From NCBI GenBank assembly GCA_964462125.1, contig CAYWXT010000213.1, positions 1 to 9,767 of the forward strand: a stretch of 9,767 nucleotides of DNA. Reading direction: 5' to 3'. Both the position numbers and the translations under genes were made by a program. Below are positions 7,164-9,767 of the stretch, in pieces. The stretch's first letter is position 1. Every line of letters starts with the position of its first letter. The notes beneath the pieces were generated by a model. That model had not been told where the DNA came from. It did no database searches and saw nothing but the letters and a program-made list of their open reading frames with translations. This DNA comes from JAWLFY01 sp964462125 (GTDB taxonomy: Bacteria; Planctomycetota; Planctomycetia; Pirellulales; Pirellulaceae).

Positions 7164-8672
7164 TCAATCACCGGGTACGGCGGCGTCATCGGGGGCGATC
7201 GCTGTGGCCATCACGTCTTCTTCCGTCCAGGCGGACGCGGCACGAACCGCTCGCAGCCGGCCGCGGGCGATCACGCCGATGCGATCGCAAACCGCCAACA
7301 ACTCGGGAAGATAGGAGCTGACAAAGATGACGGTCCGGCCCCCCGCCGCCAACCGCCCCATCATGCGGTAGATCTCCGCCTTGGTCCCCACGTCGATCCC
7401 CTTGGTCGGTTCGTCCAACATCACGATATCGGCTTTTTGGTGCAGAATCCTGGCGATGGCGACCTTCTGTTGATTGCCCCCTGAAAGCTCCGAGACCGGT
7501 TGGCTCGCCGCTCGGGATTTGACCTCGACCTGCCGCAACAGATCCTCCGCGACGTGGTTCCGCTTCCAGAGGTTGATCCAGCCCCAGCGGGCGTAGCGTG
7601 CCAAACTTCCCATCGTGACGTTTTCCACCAACGATAAATCCTGGGCGAGTCCCTCCGACTTGCGGTCTTCGGACAACAGGCCAAACCCGCTCCGCATCGC
7701 CTGCCGCACCGAGCGGCCGACGGCGCGGCCATCGACCAACACCCTTCCGGAGGTGACGTGGTCGAGCCCCAGGAGGCAACGGAGTAACTCGGTCCGCCCG
7801 GCGCCGACCAGCCCGGCGATCCCGAAGATCTCCCCGCGGCGCAGCGAGACGCTGACCTCCCGCGGATACCGTGTACCGCACAGCCGATCGATCTCGACCC
7901 ACCGCTCGCCCGGCTCGTGGGGAATCGTTGGATACAGGTCCTGTACGTCACGGCCGACCATCCGCGTGATGATCTCCGCATCGCTCACCTCGCCGATCTG
8001 CCCCGCACCGACATTCCGGCCGTCACGCAGCACCGCGTAGGTGTCCGCCACCTCGCGGACCTCCTCCAGGAAATGGCTGATGTAGACGATCCCGATCCCA
8101 TCCTCTTTCAGCCGCGCGACGATCTCAAACAAACGCTGCACGTCCTCGCGAGGAAGCGAACTGGTCGGCTCGTCGAAGAGGATGATTCGCGCGTCACTGA
8201 CGAGGGCGCGGGCGACCTCCAGAAGCTGTTGGGTCGCGACCGATTGATCCCCGGCGCGGGCCTGCGGATCGAGTTCGGCCAAGCCGACCGCCTGCAGGGC
8301 TTGACGTACCCGCGGGCGTTGTCGTGTCCGCGGCAGCCAGCCGGCGGCGACCCCCGGTTGCCCCAGCAAGACATTGTCCTCGACGCTCAAGTCGGGGGCG
8401 AGATTCAGTTCCTGGTACATCATCGCAATGCCAGACCGCCGGGCATCGCTCGGCCTCTTGGGACGGAAACGATCGCCGTCGATGTACATCTCCCCGGCGT
8501 CCGGCAGGTGCGCCCCACTGAGGGCCTTCAGTAAGGTGCTCTTGCCCGCCCCGTTCTCCCCGATCAACGCCAGCACCTGGCCGGAGGCGACCGTCAACGA
8601 AACGTCCTGCAGCGCCTGCGTCGGACCGAACCGCTTGCTGATCCCACGCATCTCCAGTCGCGGTGTTTCCAT
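7164..8672 (-). CDS. rbsA: Sugar ABC transporter ATP-binding protein, RbsA-like, two nucleotide-binding domains
   Basis: This 502-residue ATPase would drive the importer formed with the adjacent permease and binding protein. Domain 1 (about 5-240) has Walker A GENGAGKS (38-45), MMYQELNL at the Q-loop (84-91), Walker B IILFDEPTSSL (163-173) and switch His200. Its signature, normally LSxGQ, reads QSVATQ (143-148). Domain 2 (about 255-490) has the altered Walker A GLVGAGRTE (287-295), with Arg in place of Lys as is usual for this family, the signature LSGGNQQK (396-403), Walker B DIVMLDEPTKGID (415-427), and Ser in place of the switch His (VSSYLPEL). The ATG at 8672 was chosen over an upstream in-frame start because AGGA lies five bases before it and it begins one base after the preceding stop. 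The length is normal for RbsA. The sugar is not determined by this subunit. Confidence 0.93.
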   Translation of the reverse strand: METPRLEMRGISKRFGPTQALQDVSLTVASGQVLALIGENGAGKSTLLKALSGAHLPDAGEMYIDGDRFRPKRPSDARRSGIAMMYQELNLAPDLSVEDNVLLGQPGVAAGWLPRTRQRPRVRQALQAVGLAELDPQARAGDQSVATQQLLEVARALVSDARIILFDEPTSSLPREDVQRLFEIVARLKEDGIGIVYISHFLEEVREVADTYAVLRDGRNVGAGQIGEVSDAEIITRMVGRDVQDLYPTIPHEPGERWVEIDRLCGTRYPREVSVSLRRGEIFGIAGLVGAGRTELLRCLLGLDHVTSGRVLVDGRAVGRSVRQAMRSGFGLLSEDRKSEGLAQDLSLVENVTMGSLARYARWGWINLWKRNHVAEDLLRQVEVKSRAASQPVSELSGGNQQKVAIARILHQKADIVMLDEPTKGIDVGTKAEIYRMMGRLAAGGRTVIFVSSYLPELLAVCDRIGVIARGRLRAVRAASAWTEEDVMATAIAPDDAAVPGD

Positions 8673-8673
8673 T

Positions 8674-9687
8674 TCATTCCTGGAGCTTCGGGTGCAACAA
8701 TGCGTCGATCTCGGGGTCGTCCATATTATCGGGAGTCGCCACATATTCACCGGTCGAGATGAACGCTTCGGTCGGCTCGCCGCGCATCCCGGCGATCAGT
8801 GTCATAACTGACTGGTAACCCATCTGAACCGGGTCCTGAAGCACGATTCCCGAGCAGGAACCATCTCTCAACGCTTCGATCAGTGCATCGCTGGGGTCGA
8901 ACGCGATCAGTTTGACCTCTCCGTTCAATCCCGCATTCCGCAGCGCCTCAAGGGTTCCGTTGGCATTGGGTTCACAGACGGCGAAGATCCCTGCCAGGTC
9001 GTCGCCGTGGATCTGCAGCAACTGGTCGACCTTCTCCTTCGCCGAGGTCGCATTGTCCCCGGCGTACTGGTCGGAGGAGACCACGTTGATCTGCGGATAT
9101 TCCTGGAGCCCCTCCAGGAATCCCTCCTCCCGCTGCTCGGTACTCTCGCTGCCGGCGAGGTACCGCAGCAGGATCACGTTCCCCTTTTCGCCGATGGCGG
9201 CAGCCATCTGGTCGGCAGCCATCTGGCCCCCTTTGAAGTTATCGGTCGCGACGTAACTGACGATCTCGGGTCCGGCGTCGAGGCCGCTGTCGAAGATCAC
9301 CACCGGGATCCCTTCCGCGATCGCTTCGTCCACCGCATCGACGAGCCCTCCTTTTTGGTTCGGCGCCAGCACGATGCCGTCGACGTGGCGGGTGATCATG
9401 TTCTTGACCACCTCGATCTGGCTGCCGGTGTCCGATTCGACTACCGGCCCCCGCCAGATGATCTCGACGTTCCCCAACTCCTGAGCTGCCTGGTTCGCTC
9501 CGTAATGGACCGATTTCCAGAACTCATGGCTGGTCCCTTTGGGAATCACGGCGATCCGCAGCGTGGACTCACCCTCCCCACCGTCGCGTTGGGAGGAGGG
9601 CTTGCAACCCACCGCCGTCAGGAACGCGGCGAGCAAGCTCAGAAGGCAAATTCGGACAACTGGTTTCACGAGGATCTTTCTCCGCAT
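8674..9687 (-). CDS. Sugar-binding lipoprotein of an ABC importer (RbsB-like, Peripla_BP_4)
   Basis: This 337-residue protein should capture the sugar in the periplasm and deliver it to the permease. The N-terminus has Arg/Lys residues, a hydrophobic stretch (about 10-25) and a lipobox-like TAVGC with Cys28, followed by a polar linker (SSQRDGGEGES), so it is probably a lipid-anchored binding protein. Residues about 42-325 follow the two-lobed LacI/RbsB fold: LRIAVIPKGTSHEFWKSV at the start, VDGIVLAPNQKGGLVDAVDEA, PVVIFDSGLD, YVATDNFKGGQMAADQM, then GIFAVCEPNANGTLEAL, VKLIAFDPS and GIVLQDPVQMGYQSV. The ATG at 9687 has no clear ribosome site. An in-frame GTG at 9669 has GGAGA (9679-9683) nine bases ahead and would still leave a full signal sequence, so it may be the true start. 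This is the first gene of the leftward run. The sugar cannot be named. Confidence 0.9.
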   Translation of the reverse strand: MRRKILVKPVVRICLLSLLAAFLTAVGCKPSSQRDGGEGESTLRIAVIPKGTSHEFWKSVHYGANQAAQELGNVEIIWRGPVVESDTGSQIEVVKNMITRHVDGIVLAPNQKGGLVDAVDEAIAEGIPVVIFDSGLDAGPEIVSYVATDNFKGGQMAADQMAAAIGEKGNVILLRYLAGSESTEQREEGFLEGLQEYPQINVVSSDQYAGDNATSAKEKVDQLLQIHGDDLAGIFAVCEPNANGTLEALRNAGLNGEVKLIAFDPSDALIEALRDGSCSGIVLQDPVQMGYQSVMTLIAGMRGEPTEAFISTGEYVATPDNMDDPEIDALLHPKLQE

Positions 9688-9767
9688 TCACATTTCGTTC
9701 ATCTCGACAGCCAATGGCATTGGCTCGGCGCCACCAATCTGTAGGGTAGCAGAACTCGCGCGACCTC
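9688..9767 (-). promoter_or_regulatory. Leader and partial upstream region of the leftward operon
   Basis: The 80 bases right of the binding-protein start should include the 5' leader and perhaps the promoter of the run. Apart from the palindrome at 9709-9725, I find no convincing -35/-10 pair on the - strand. TACCCT (reading leftward, near 9743-9748) is only a weak -10 match. The window ends here, so the real promoter may lie outside it. Confidence 0.3.
9709..9725. promoter_or_regulatory. 17-bp perfect palindrome, candidate operator ahead of the sugar transporter run
   Basis: AGCCAATG (9709-9716) and CATTGGCT (9718-9725) are perfect reverse complements around a single central G. The site lies 21 bases upstream of the ATG at 9687. 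A further CCAAT at 9734-9738 forms a second, wider inverted pair with ATTGG at 9719-9723, and GGCGCC (9727-9732) lies between them. Repressors of the LacI or GntR type often bind such palindromes near the first gene of a sugar operon. It could instead form a leader hairpin in the RNA. No regulator gene is visible here. Confidence 0.4.

Larger units (their letters stand above)
2888..9687 (-). other. Predicted operon: sugar ABC importer, MCE-like protein, MlaFE fusion, coiled-coil protein
   Basis: Six genes are read leftward with almost no space between the first five. The junctions are 1 base (binding protein to ATPase), 9 bases (ATPase to permease), a 4-base ATGA overlap (permease to MCE-like) and a 4-base GTGA overlap (MCE-like to MlaFE fusion). 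The last gene follows after 45 bases. Such spacing usually means one transcript and coupled translation. I see no terminator or promoter inside the run. A palindrome lies just ahead of the first gene. Co-transcription is inferred from spacing only, and membership of the last gene is the least certain. Confidence 0.65.

Noticed and set aside
9007..9744. A 245-residue + strand frame opposite the sugar-binding gene
   Set aside because: Its Asp/His/Val-rich composition is the usual mirror of a GC-rich coding strand, and the other strand has a clear lipoprotein signal and binding-protein fold.

Overview
This window looks like a chromosomal segment of a Planctomycetota bacterium, probably near Pirellulaceae/Rhodopirellula. 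That placement is inferred from the high-GC, CGATCG-rich codon use, a short charged coiled-coil protein and a small secreted protein of kinds I associate with that phylum, and a stand-alone FAAL-ACP protein. No rRNA, tRNA, CRISPR array, insertion sequence or phage gene is visible, and the base composition looks even throughout.

Left part, + strand (1-2904): a small putative secreted protein (70-402) is followed by a 348-base gap that holds a candidate intrinsic terminator (489-541) and a candidate promoter (643-671). Next comes a 717-residue fatty acyl-AMP ligase with a C-terminal acyl carrier domain (751-2904). It should activate a fatty acid with ATP and load it onto its own phosphopantetheine arm. 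No polyketide or peptide synthase partner lies in the window.

Right part, - strand (9687 down to 2888): a tightly packed run reads, in transcription order, sugar-binding lipoprotein (RbsB-like), double-NBD sugar ABC ATPase (RbsA-like), sugar permease (RbsC-like), a membrane-anchored protein with an MCE-like region and a long helical tail, a single-polypeptide fusion of an MlaF-type ATPase with an MlaE-type permease, and a 57-residue coiled-coil protein. The first three form a complete CUT2-type sugar importer. The next two look like the core of an Mla/MCE envelope-lipid transporter. Gaps between the first five genes are +1, +9, -4 and -4 bases, so the sugar and lipid modules appear translationally chained. 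The small coiled-coil gene follows after 45 bases, and its 3' end overlaps the FAAL gene tail to tail by 17 bp.

A perfect 17-bp palindrome (9709-9725), with a third half-site at 9734-9738, lies 21 bases upstream of the first gene of the run and is a candidate operator. The most notable points are the coupling of a sugar importer to a lipid transporter, the ATPase-permease fusion, the unusual MCE-like partner and this operator candidate.
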